Assembly: GCA_030062745.1 (NCBI GenBank)
Contig: CP099841.1
Location: forward strand, 11,660,970 to 11,724,969
Direction: 5' to 3'
Source of the DNA: Capitulum mitella
Taxonomy: Eukaryota > Arthropoda > Thecostraca > Pollicipedomorpha > Pollicipedidae
DNA length: 64,000 bases
Made by a program: the position numbers and the translations under genes. The first letter of the stretch is position 1; each line of letters begins with the position of its first letter. Below the pieces are notes generated by a model. It was not told where the DNA came from and ran no database searches. It was given only the letters and a program-made list of their open reading frames with translations. Positions 20,866-31,979 of this stretch are shown here, piece by piece.

Positions 20866-21530
20866 TAATATTTGTGTTTGTATTTGTATTTGTATTTGTA
20901 TTTACGTTTGATGGACGGTCCACAGCAAGAGTGGCTATTACGTCCGGCGCCAAAGTGTACCTAAGAAGCACATCACATGTATATATAATAAAAGCAGTGG
21001 ACGTCACTCACACGTGGGTCGCACATCATGTCACACCAGTGCAGTCCGGTTACGGGTTCACTAGCCACCGTTTCAAGGCGGGCGAGAAACGCTGATGTCC
21101 CTGAGAGATCAGTTCGGGCGGTAAGCGGTTGCGCAATGCTGGCCGGCTGCACGCAACGCAGCCGGTTGCCCACAACGTACGTGTACAGCAGCCCGTCCTG
21201 CCTGCTATGCCGTGGCAGCGGTGTCGCAGGCAGGACGGGCTGCCAACACCAACGCGTTGACGTACTTCGCCGTTCAGACGGAGTACGTCTGGAAACGAGT
21301 CGGCCTCCCCGCTTTCGAAAACCTTTTGGGCTGGACTCGTTCAAAAAATCGGCTAGCTGCTGGTCCGGTAGCCAACCCAGTTCACCTCGGAGGTCAGAGG
21401 CGTGGTCAGATTTCCTACGACCGAAAACAGCTTTAGCTCCGAAGTTGAAAATCTTCTGGACTTCTTCCACGTTCTTTTTCATCTGTTCCAGCGAACTGAG
21501 ATGCAGAATAGGACCTGCGAGAGAACGAAG
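20866..21530 (-). mobile_element. LINE 3' fragment (RT C-terminus and 3' tail)
   Basis: On the minus strand the translation has VQKIFNFGAKAV..RRK.DH and then SRQDGLLY, matching IQKIFNFVARVI and TRQDGLLH of the plus-strand LINE at 24660-24910. It ends in a hexamer tail (TTTGTA on plus, 20874-20905), a usual LINE 3' terminus. Frame is partly broken. Absent from duplication copy 2. Confidence 0.7.
21188..21243. repeat. Perfect 18-bp inverted repeat
   Basis: GCAGCCCGTCCTGCCTGC (21188-21205) and its exact complement (21226-21243) around a 20 bp loop, within the LINE fragment. Confidence 0.9.
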
Positions 21531-22442
21531 GACATTACAAGCGTGATGATGACGCCCTGAAGGACGAGGTGACGTACTTGAGTCCAGAGTCCGCTGCTGA
21601 ACAACATCTGAGACGGCATTCCAAGACGCCTGTCGAGAGCGACGATGGCGCGAAGGTTCAGCTCAGCGGGCTATGCTGCCCATTGCGCTGTCGGCATGCA
21701 TGCATACAGCGGGCTATGCATGACTTGCCGGAGTGCTGCCGTGACCGCTGACGTCGTTGTACGGCTGCGACCACTGTTGGGCTGCTGGAGTGCCGCTGGT
21801 CTCCACCACTATGCACCGCGACATTGCCCGGTACCTGGTGCTACTGGTGGTGGTGCGCTTGCTGATCGGCGCTGCGTGCCCTGCGCCAAACCCGTGGCGC
21901 CGGCACCCCCACGGGGCCTTCCCAGCCAGTCCAACCGCCAGGCTACGTCACTAGATGATCGCCTGACCCGTGACGTCACCACCCGCCCGACGCCGCGCCC
22001 GAGATGCACCATCCAGCGCCGCGGACCGCTGGACTATGACGTCACGTCGGGTCAAGGTCAGCTGCCGCGACCTCCGGGTGGTGCGCGGGTCGCCGTGGTG
22101 GGATGCGGGGAGCTGAGAGCCGCTGCGGAGGGGCGGCGGAGGCGCCGGCGAGCCCATCGCGGTCGGCGCTCGCGCGACCGTAAGCGTGACCCAGACGACA
22201 TCGCTGGAGCTAGACCAACTCAGAAGACCGAGTTCTCAATACATGTGGCCTGAACATTCAGTCACTGAAACCAAAATCAGCTGAGTTCTACGAAGAGATT
22301 ACGCGGTACAGTTACGATTTTATTGCTCTTTCTGAAACTTGGTTAAATCCTGATACGCCGAGTCGTTTTTTGTGTTCACAGGTTATACAATCAAGCGTGC
22401 GGACCGTGTGTGTGAACACCTGGGACACGGTGGCGTGACCAT

Positions 22443-22503
22443 TATATATATATATATATATATATTTTATATATATATGTATATATATACATATATATAA
22501 AAA
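22443..22503. repeat. (TA)n microsatellite within LINE
   Basis: Interrupted TA repeat replacing the rest of the endonuclease region and the start of RT; the flanking LINE text resumes mid-domain. Confidence 0.93.
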
Positions 22504-23150
22504 AAACCCTGCATCGTTTCCAGCGTCACTCCGCCGGCGACCCTACAGTTCCTTCCAACTACCGACCTTTATCTTTACTCCTAGTCATCGCCAAAATAGT
22601 AGAGCGGGCGGTGCAACGCCAGCTCTGCTACTGCCTATCCTCAAACAACCTCCTCTCCCCATCCCAGCATGGCTTCCGCTCGCGTCACTCCACCGAGACC
22701 GTCCTCTCTTGCATCACGCAGTATATTTTCCGTAACTGATTTAGATCAAATTTCTCTCTTGTGCTTAACTGACTTGAGTAAATGCTTTGACGTCATTAGC
22801 CATGCGAAATTGTTAGAAAACTCCGACTGCTGGGAGTCGACACGAAATGGTTCGAAAATTGTCCTCATGGTCATACTCAAAGTGTTAGCCTCAGTGGCTC
22901 CGATGGTCGTATCGGAATCTGTCCTCCTTTGGTTATCAACGAGGGTGTTTTCCAGGGCCGTGGCCCAGGCCTCTGCTGCACGTTCGCCAATGACCTGAGT
23001 TTGTACATCACCGATATCCAAGTCGTGCGGTACGCTGACGACACTCAGATCTTAGTTTCTGGCCCCAAAATCTGCAGTACCAAAGCTTACCTCGCGCATG
23101 GAACAGGCTCTGTTATCTCTTGGCGACTACGTTTATTCTAACGGTCTTAA

Positions 23151-24332
23151 CCCTATTCCGGCAGGGGAGGGGCTGAATCCGCCCCCCTCGGGTTTTTTGC
23201 TTGCGAATGCCAGGCTTTTTAACGCAGCTTCACGAAACTTGCTGACGTTTCCTAGCTGTTCTTTCTACGCGCCATGACAAAATTTCGAAATTCTGTTTTG
23301 CTCAGGGGCGGAGCCAGGCACCTCAGGCCATTTTTGGCTCTGTTGAGGGTAAAAGAAAAATGTCTGTCAAAAACAGAGTTTTTAAGATAGAACTTCAGAC
23401 TTTACATGGATGTACAGCTAAATAGCTGGGCAATGTGCAGATGTAATTTTGTTCATCTGAAGTCAATTTACAAGGTCAGGTCAAGGACAAAAGTCAATTT
23501 TTTTTGCAATTATTTCGGCGCCGTTTTTTTAATGCAAAACCCGGAAGATATATGACGTAGAAATGGGCCCTCTGCTTGTGTATCAGGTTTCAGCTTGATA
23601 TCAGGTCGGGTCACGGAGCTATGACCTAAAATGTCAGTGCGCGTACCCTATATCGCAATAGCCATAAAATGAAATTGTTCAAATAGAGTGAATAAAAATG
23701 ATTGAAAACGTTTATAGATAATATCAGATGCACACGAGATCATTCCAGATAGCCCCAAGGTCACTGGAGGTTATTAAGGTCAAAGGTCACAAGTTGATCT
23801 GAAGAACGTGTGACCTTGACAGTTTCGCCTTGTTCATGTCCCTGACACCGCCTATGCTAACATTATACAAACATTGAGATGCGATTTGTACTTCTTTAGC
23901 ATAACATGACTAGCAGAAGCCAAAAAAGTGTTTTTGCCTCTTTTGTTCATGCAGTTGTTAGAAAACCAATCCCCCTATTTTTAAGACCCTGTGAACGCCC
24001 ATGAATTTCCTCAGAATTTCAAATTTGCGTACCCATGGTAAAAGCCCTATCCATAATCTCTCGATTTTTGCCAGTTTCATTGAAATCGGTCCATGAACAA
24101 CGGAGTTATATGAAGTCCAAAAATACCCCTGATTTTGACATTTTTTCCCCCTGTATCCACACCTTTCAGAATTTTGAAACTTTCTTGTTATAAAAATGTA
24201 GTTCACGTCATGGCAAATCAATTACCGTTTGTTGCGATGAAATCGGATGTGTAGTTCTCGAGATCTCAGGCGGGGGCCGAATCCGCCCCCCGCCGGGAAT
24301 CGACCATATCGTCTAGCCCTCCGGGAATAGGG
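23151..24332 (+). mobile_element. TTAA-type element, family 1, nested in the LINE (1182 bp)
   Basis: TTAA at 23147-23150 and 24333-24336. Ends CCCTATTCCGGCAGGGG and CCTCCGGGAATAGGG are inverted repeats. The LINE reading is interrupted at one TTAA and resumes at the other, dating this insertion after the LINE. Subterminal hairpins of G run / GATTC / C run occur at both ends. An inner pair, CAGGGGCGGAGCCAGG (23305) and CCTGGCACCGCCTATG-type (near 23845), resembles hAT termini. No transposase. Confidence 0.82.
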
Positions 24333-25229
24333 TTAAAGTTAACCTCACCAAATTTGAGCTCATCACTCTCGGCTCCAGATCAAATCTGCGCTGTCTTCCA
24401 CCCATCAGAATTTCTTACCGGGGAGCATTTCTGACTCCCAGTACCGAGATGAAAAATCTAGGTCTTATTTTCGACCAACATCTGTCATGGGATGCGCATG
24501 TTCGGACCGTCTCGCGCAAATGCTGCAGCAACCTCACGGCCCTATCCCACCTCGGTCACTAACTTCCTCGCGACATCCTAACCGAGATAGTCACCGCCCT
24601 GGTGGTCTCGCACATCCGTTAATGTCTGGTGGCGTACGGGAACGGCACTACCAAAAATCTTGGCACCATCCAAAAGATTTTTAATTTTGTGGCCCGTGTC
24701 ATCCCGGACAAACGCAGATTCGACCACACGTCCGGTGTGTGGGACACCCTGGGGTGGCTTGACTCAGCTCTGCTCTTCCAGTGCCAGTCCCTCTGCTTTA
24801 CTTGACGAAATCCTAACCGCTGGTCAACCCGAGTGCATCGCCCGTCAGATCTGCGCAAACCGAGACCACCCTGACCACGTCCGTCCCACAAGACAGGATG
24901 GTCTGTTACATGTGCCCGTTATCCGCACTGCGGCGGGTAAGCAACGCTTTGTGAAGTGCTCCACGTCAGACGAATGTACCATCATACACTCGTGATCTGA
25001 GTGGAGCGCCCTTCAGGCAGAAAGTAAAGGCACATCTGCGCGCTGCCCGCGATCATCACTAAGGTCCTCTATCAGCTGTGGCATCATGCTCGCTTTTATA
25101 TTCGTATGTATACTATGCATATCTGTTTTTATCCTGCATGTTCATCTCCGTATTTTATTGACGTGAGGGCCATAATAGCCACATGCATTGTGGATGGCTT
25201 TTTAATAAAGTACTACCACCACTACTTGG

Positions 25230-25585
25230 GAGAACTTCAGCCGCGTACCTATGCAGCGACGGCTGACGGCACGTGCGGCTGTATCATGAGACGTTTTATT
25301 GAAAATGATGCCCAGGTTTCTGGTCTCGTTGCGAGGCTCGACATTAACGTCACGAAAGGCGACTTTGTATTTTAGAAGGCTGCGTAGACTTCGGCGTTTG
25401 CCATGTGTGATGAGCCGAACTTTCTTCGCATTGACTCTGAGGGCGTTCGCGCGTAACCATTGGTCCAAATTTCCGCTCGTTTTACCAGAGACAAGCACCT
25501 AGGTGTCGTCCGCGTATTGCACCACTTGGGATCCCGCGGAGAAGAGAGAGAAGAGCGCCCAGTCGTTGGCAAATGCGCTTAACTT
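25230..25585 (-). mobile_element. LINE reverse transcriptase fragment
   Basis: Minus-strand translation runs FANDW, VVQYADDT, a stop, VLVSGKTSGNLDQWLRANAL, RVNAKKVRLITHG and RNLGIIFNK: RT palm (motif C) and thumb. It abuts the 3' tail of the plus-strand LINE, so two LINE pieces meet tail to tail here. Confidence 0.75.
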
Positions 25586-25589
25586 GTTG

Positions 25590-27755
25590 TAAACGCTTAT
25601 TCTTTCATATCTACGAAAAATGGGCCGTTATTATACCTACGATTAGGACCATTGCGAAGCCAATGCTGCACAGAGGCGTTCAGCTACTGGAACAAATCAC
25701 TTGCGGGCTGTTCCAGAATTAACATGATCAGAAAAAGATTACCGAGAACAGTTCACTTGAACAGTCAACAACAGATAAGCTTCAGTTGTTTAGGGATGTC
25801 CATGCTGATGCCTTTCTGGTCTTAAATTTTGCCCAGCTCGTGGTGTTTATGTTCTAGCAAGGTACTTGGACTACAGAAATCACGCACCGAGCCAGGGGTT
25901 TCAATTTCTTTACATGATTGGGTGGGGGAAGCGGTGAGCTGAGGGCCCGACAATCTAACCTCCCCAAAATGTGGGACTCTCGACGGATTTAGCCCACTTT
26001 ATTTTAACTAAGGGAAATTGATAGTTTTTTTTGTTACCATTTATCAAATGAAAAACAGGATTTATTCCCATCCATATAGTTGTATAGATAGGTAGAAAAT
26101 AAAACATAGACACATCAGTTTAGACTTTATTCTGTACTTTCTACATATCTCTTATCTATTGCGGCCGTTCTTTCCGTGATTTTTGCTGATTTCCCTTTAC
26201 ATCGGCAGAAAATACTGGGGGGGGAAGCCAACACTTGGTGCGCTCAATTCAACTCTGGGTGGGCCAGGGCAATCTCAAAAGAATATAAGTCGACACCCGT
26301 GCATTGGGCATTTCAAAAATTCGCAGTGAAATAAGTAATAACTGATTATTCTCATTCGATATCAGTGGTATTGTGGTCGTGAATGTATCCGCAGTCCATG
26401 TCGTGCGTACGTTTACCAATATGTTTGATTAATGAGCCTCGACACCCTTTTGGAACTTCTGCGTAATAAAAGTTTGGCTCTTTGATGCCCAGTGCCCTCT
26501 AGCTTTGTCTCCTCATTGACATCAACGAACAAATCAGTCATCAAAACAAAAAATCATCGTAAAAACCCTCAGACATGTCATGTCTAGAAAATTTTGTAAC
26601 TCTACATCATGTTCATAATCACTGAGAAACTAAAACATGTGATGAACCATACAGACAAGTAGCGGGGAAAGTGTCCGTGGTTGTGGTTACTTTTGTATTT
26701 TTGTGATTACGTAGGTATTTTTGGGGGTGGGACCGAAAGACCATTACCAGTCGTTACAAAGGGAATGGTGCTGGATTCGGTTTTGCCAGCACCGAGATGA
26801 ATTCGCATTCTCTGCCAATGCGTGATGTGCCATACCGCAGCAGGAAGAACCTTCCTTTTTTGGATGCTCCCAACAAGCTGTAACACAGCTATTAGCACCT
26901 AAACGTATCAAACTTCGGAGACACGTGCAGTTGTTTGCGGGACAATGGCGGTGATTGAAATAGCAGAAAACCGGGGAATGCTGAGGACATGATCCCCGAA
27001 ATCAATCCTGGCTCGGCAGTGCGGAATAGTTCGATGTGACGCGTTTAATGTGGAGCGTTCGACTGGGGTGTAACCGTAGGGTTAATGGGATCTGTTCATT
27101 GCTGAACCATGACATCACTACTGCACATGAGGTCACCGGAAACGCTGCTCATGAAATCGCCGGACTATAATGTAGTAACAGCGAGGAACGCACCACTGCT
27201 ACTGCAAGTTTACGGTGCGAGAGAAGAAACGGTGCGAAAAAGGGCGTCGTCAGGGACGATGGCAGGATGATAAATACGAGGACGGGTGCCTGAGCTCAGA
27301 CAGTGTGTCAGGAACTCTTTGGGGTCACGCAGCACACAACCTGGTGGCCACGACAGACAGGCCTGTCATTGGACGTCCTGGACGGGCGGGCCAGAGCTCG
27401 GAGGCCAGATTTGTTGGGCCGGCGCTGCCCTGCAGGGCCCACCGACACGAGCGACAGCGGGCGGGCCGTTTGGCAGACGTCCTCGGAGTGCGAAATCAGT
27501 CCCAGCCGGCAGCTGCTCCCTCCGCAGGCCTTGGCTGAGCAGAGTTCAGTCTGGTGGCGTGGGTATTTCGGGACCATTTTCCGCTACCCACCATCTCAAT
27601 AGAGTGCTCCTTTCGTCTGCATCTGACAACTCAGCGAGCATGAGATAACAGACGATGAATGACGATGAATGACGATGACCGAAAACAGATCGGCTGATGA
27701 CGGGCTGGAACATTTTTATAACGCGTCAACGGCAAAGTCCTGTGAAGCTCTGTCA
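25590..27755. other. Right part of duplication copy 1, no gene recognised
   Basis: Aligns with 50500-51200, 52440-52575 and 54004-54830. A GC-rich stretch at 27300-27600 (54410-54700 in copy 2) shares GCGACAGCGGGCGGGCCG and neighbours, but indels shift all frames between copies, so coding is unlikely; a decayed CpG island or regulatory block is possible. Confidence 0.5.
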
Positions 27756-28555
27756 TTGTGTATATTCAGCCAATAAACGACACTGAATACACCAGGAGAC
27801 ACTGTATGTTTTTATAGTGTGGTTGAAAGGTGTCACCCCTATGTTTGGTGTACATTGTTAATACTTTTACTGGATGGTCGTAGCCAGCTCATTCAAATAT
27901 CTTCAGAAACTCCATTTCAGAAACCCCAAATTTTCCTTCTGACGGGCATTCTGTCATTGACTACAAATGTTAAATAAAGCTGCTAGAGTTTTTAAGAAAC
28001 TTCGCTGATAAATCGTGTGAAGCAAGCATTATGGGCATTTCAGATCAGGAAGCCGTTCGAAACAAAGCGCGTGTTCGTTCTCATCCTTGTGTTTATGTTA
28101 ATGTTTGAGTGAGTTCCTGTTTTACGCAGCTCATGATTGCAGTTAGCCCAGACTTAGCCTCTGGTGTGCGGCCTTGAATCACACCGCTTTGTAATTACCT
28201 TGAGTCGTCTCAAGGCAAGCCTAGTTTTCTCTACTTTTTTCCACTAAAAAGTGACGAGACCACAGACGCAGTTTTCGATTTAAGATCTGATACTCATCAA
28301 ACATTTACGACAGAAGACGCAATGGCGAGCTAAATGGATGTGTTAGGAGTTTCCCGGAAAAAACTGGAACGTTTGAGCAGTTAATCGGATAATATCGAAT
28401 GTGGATGGTACCGGTGACTGTAACCGAAAAGTGAAGTGAAAAAGGGAAAAAAGCGGCTGTCCACAATCCGGAAGAACGACTGGAAATGTTTCAAAAGCGG
28501 AAGAGCTTACGTTAAGCCAAGGAGACAACATAAGAAGCCACAGTTAACAGCGAGA
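27756..28555. other. No gene or repeat recognised
   Basis: Start of the unique spacer between the duplication copies. Short unsupported frames only. Confidence 0.5.
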
Positions 28556-28559
28556 AATT

Positions 28560-28832
28560 TCCAGTCAACTGGGAATATTTCAGAGTAAAGTCAACCGGAT
28601 TATCGCGCGTGATATTGGTCTCATGTGCTTTAAGGTCAGACAGAGTAGAACAGCTCACCGAAACAACTGCTGAAAAAAACGTGGGAAGAACCAAGGTACT
28701 GCTGAATCGCTTGCCATCCAAAGGATCACTACGCCTCGTCTGGTTTTCGGATGAAAGCGTTTCTACGATCACTCGCCGCATCAGTAAACAGAACGGTAGA
28801 GTTTACGGGAGACCTATATTGAGTTGTATAGT
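28560..28832 (+). pseudogene. Tc1/mariner-like transposase relic
   Basis: Reading KVNRIIARDIGLMCFKVRQS, then after a frameshift RVEQLTETTAEKN and LVWFSDESVSTI, ending KQNGRVYG. This follows the mariner-like order of the second helix-turn-helix, the ...LTE linker and the first catalytic Asp in a (F/W)(S/T)DE block followed by QN.RVY. Only this middle piece is visible; downstream is broken and contains a small AT repeat (28826-28866). The relevant frame lies partly in the 28609-29037 ORF. Confidence 0.6.
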
Positions 28833-28869
28833 TATATGGTTATGTAGACTCTATATAGTTATATACAAA

Positions 28870-29815
28870 GACATTGCTTGCGAGAGACATTCTGATGTTC
28901 TTCGTCGAGATGTCAGTTCCAGAAGAATGAAAGTGGATATCCGAAACCACACGGGAAGACTAATGGTGAAAGTTTACCTTGTCAGATTCTTTCTGACTCC
29001 AGACAGGACAGACATGTTTTTGAGCTGGGGGTATTAGCCGAATTTTGCCGTTTTGAGCTGTTGTACCAACGTCATTTATATCTGTGCGCAAAGACAGTTG
29101 TTGAGATAGGGAGAAAGCTTGGGAACTTTGACGAAAAGGAGCAAAATAGCCACTTGAGCAAACCGAGGCATAACCGATTTTCCTGTCATTGCTTAGCATT
29201 TACGTAGCTTTTGGCGTTGCCGCCTCTCTTTTCAAGACATGGCAAAAACATGGAAGCTCATTTCTTTACATGCGCTACTACCTGACCAGAAACTATGCTA
29301 TAAAATCACACAATCGATCATAAATCAAGACAAACCTTATTATATATGTCGAGACGAAGAATGGACAACGGGACAAGACACAACACGGAATGTACCATTG
29401 TTTATGAACAAACGGGTCGCAGTCAGCGAATTTTATGCCCAGTTTTTTTGTGCGCCTAATTAATTTGCTGTCCTGTGCCCTGTTTGACCGACCTCTATCC
29501 TTCCACTCGTAATCCTTCACCCCTTTTGCCCTGGAACTGAGTCTTTGCCTTGAGCGCAGCTCGGGAACGGCTGCAGCGCTCGGCAGTGGGCTGTTTTGTT
29601 GCATCCCTTTCCTTACCTTCCATTCAACAAGTGTGTCACGCTTGAGCGCATCGCTGTAAAGGCGGCAGTGCTCAGTTGTACATCTGCTCTCTTATCCCTG
29701 TACCCTGTGTCTTTAGTCCTAATCTTTGTTTGACTTTTATCGTGTTCAGGCCTGTTGGCGTCCTTTTTACATATTTTTTCTGCGTGCGGAATAGCCTCCG
29801 CGCGATGAGGATGCA
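28870..29815. other. No gene recognised
   Basis: Possibly decayed mariner flank at the left. Otherwise unassigned, with small frames on both strands. Confidence 0.5.
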
Positions 29816-29819
29816 CGTG

Positions 29820-30560
29820 CACATCTAGTCATCTTTCATCACACTCCCAGCACGGTTTCCGTCCTAGTCATTCCACTGAGACCGCCCCCTGTCCCTGGCC
29901 GAATCCTGGCAGCTACCGACCAGGCAAAATCTCCCTATTGTGTGTTATCGACCTTTCGAAATGTTTCGATGTCATAGACCACTCTCTTTTTTTGTCAAAA
30001 TTGCAGCTCCATGGCATCGATACTTTTTGGTTCACCTCGTACCTTTCAGGACAGACCCAAAAAGTCAGCTTCGCTGAAAACAGGGCAAACGGCACTTTCG
30101 AAATCTCTTCTAAATCGCATTGGAATCTTTCGGGGATCCTCCCTGGGGCCTCTTTTGTACACCAGTTTTTTCTAACGATCTCAGCCTTTTCTTAGCCGGC
30201 GCTGACGTCATTGAGTATGCTGACGATACCCAGGAACTCGTTAGCAGCAAGAAGGCAGCCCTTGCCAATCTCATTTCTGGCATGGAAAACTCTTTAGATT
30301 CACTTGGTTCTTGGTTTCAAGCGACTTACCTCAAGGTCAATCCCCAGAAAACGTAATCATGTAGCTCGGCAGTCATTAAAATCTTTGTGGTATCGCTTTT
30401 GACGAAATTGGAATAAAATTCGAAGGGACTCGCATCGCCCTCATCGCACATGCCAAAAAACTTAGGACTTCACCTTGATTGCTATCTCACCTGGGACAAA
30501 CACATCTCGGTTCTCACTCGTCGCTTCTCCGGAACACTCAGAGAAAAAAATCGTCTTAGT
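29820..30560 (+). mobile_element. LINE reverse transcriptase relic
   Basis: Same family as the 21.6-25.2 kb LINE. Motifs in order: HGFRPSHSTETA, ISLLCVIDLSKCFDVIDHS, FTSYLSGQTQKVSFAEN, FSNDLSLFLAG, YADDTQELVSS, YLKVNPQKT, KNLGLHLDCYLTWDKHI. Lacks the endonuclease and 3' end; at least three frameshifts or stops. Confidence 0.82.
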
Positions 30561-30963
30561 TCAGTACAAAATAGTGGATTTTGGCTTGATCACTCCTTCA
30601 CTAGTCTTTGTAAAATTAATGAAGGAAGATTTCTGAGAGATAAAAGGAGAACAAAATGAAGCCCTAACCATTAACAGAAAGATTAAGAGCTGCTAAAACA
30701 AAGTTAGATTTTCTTGTTATCTAAGAATAAATGTATGACCCAAACACTCCATTTCATGTTATCCACATTGAGCTGTTGAGCTTTCTGCCAAAAATCCCAT
30801 TAGGACTACTCCTTTCTCTTTTTGAAAATAGTTCAGTCCACTGGTAGTCAATGTTCCATTTTGCTACGATCCATTTGCCCAGATAACTTGCGCTTAGACG
30901 ATAAACCATAGACATTCTGGCGACAACTAACATTTTGATTAGGATTCCTGTCGGACCATAAAT

Positions 30964-31113
30964 ATGCGCATGCGCGGACAGGCGATTATGAAGCAGAAAT
31001 TACCAAGGCGGTTACTTCCGGCCAGCGATCAGACCGTCTCGACTTGCACCGAGCGGAGTGTCGAGTGTCGACGTCCAAGGACGCGTGCGCTGGTGCTGGA
31101 AGATTGTGGTCAG
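30964..31113 (+). other. Possible isolated first exon (speculative)
   Basis: CpG-richer than the surroundings, open from ATG at 30964 and followed by a consensus donor GTCAG/GTAAGT (31113/31114). The 50-residue reading is basic and has no recognisable domain. No partner exon seen. Could be a chance donor in a decayed repeat. Confidence 0.15.
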
Positions 31114-31979
31114 GTAAGTCCACAGCGTGATCTAAGGTATTCGTATTCCAAACCCAATACTGAGGGATCATATGAGTCATACAGTCCAAGTTCCTGAAAT
31201 TCATATTATGCGAAGCGGTTACCGAAGGATGGAGTTCGCGGTCCCCAGGTTTCTCGGTTGATTTAGTGCAAAGTCGAAATTTTCCCTGCTTTGTATGGCG
31301 AAAATGCAAAACAGTTGTTGTTAAGGAGAGAGGTGCGCCCGTTGGCTGCGCCTATGTTTGCAACGATAAACTACAATCAGATATTAAGAACCACCCTTCC
31401 ATTTTGCGTTTTTACATATTTTTCTTCATTTAGTGTAGTATAAACAATTGGTATGTAAATGGAGCATGTTTCTCAATTTTTTAAGTGTGTGATAATGCTG
31501 TTGACAGTTTTATTATGCTGGGTACATTTTTTGCTCGCCTGATACTTGCGGAAAGCTGGGAAGAAGCCCGTACTAGTCGTCGCAGAGAAATTGAGAAGTA
31601 CACATTACCTTGGCTCTGTTCTCATTGTTTCATTTTGTTCCGATCAGACTGGTAAACAATTCACAGAATTGTGAATCAGTTCGATTCTGAATCATAGACC
31701 AAGATAATTATGATTCTGATTCACATTGGGAAACAGAAAATTGATTCGATTCTCACTCAAAGGAATTTGAACTGGAAGACAAGAGATTCATTCATGGTTC
31801 ACGATTTGATTCGGGATACAGCTATACTCAAAATGGCAAATACCATGCTTGTTTTCTGCTGTCCAAAATGCAGTAGTTAAGTCTTGGGTTTTGTGTTATC
31901 CCAAAGTTTCATATAGATGATCGGATAATCTTAGTGAATAATAATAAGGTTAATTATATATTGCACGAAAATTTGTACG

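Larger units (their letters stand above)
21560..25225 (+). mobile_element. Non-LTR retrotransposon (LINE), broken, interrupted by a TTAA element
   Basis: Segments in order: GC-rich 5' part (21650-22250); start of an endonuclease domain near 22250-22430 (LNIQSLKPKSAEFYEE, DFIALSETWLNPDTP, then GYTIKRADR after a frameshift); a gap at the TA microsatellite; reverse transcriptase from 22510 (SNYRPLSLLLVIAKIVERAV, HGFRSRHSTETV, LTDLSKCFDVI, FANDLS, and the catalytic YADDTQ near 23030); the TTAA element 23151-24332; then the RT thumb and C-terminus (MKNLGLIFDQHLSWDAH, IQKIFNFVARV, TRQDGLL) to a 3' UTR ending near 25225. Frameshifts and stops throughout: dead. CR1/Jockey-like clade is a guess. Confidence 0.82.
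7060..27755 (+). repeat. Segmental duplication, copy 1 (contains NAG gene 1)
   Basis: Collinear with 38695-54830 in direct orientation. Anchor pairs: 7170/38800, 9430/39000, 9600/39150, 10260/40590, 13600/41400, 16080/43930, 17800/45620, 18230/46030, 20161/48582, 25690/50590, 26800/52490, 27700/54780. Identity is lowest in spacers and highest in NAG exons and the 265 bp block at 20161. The length difference (20.7 against 16.1 kb) is explained by insertions private to one copy. Boundaries are approximate, set where I can no longer align by eye. Confidence 0.82.

Noticed and set aside
27286-27648. Conserved GC-rich ORFs (with 54408-54698) as a gene
   Set aside because: Indels between the copies shift the frame repeatedly; no domain recognised.
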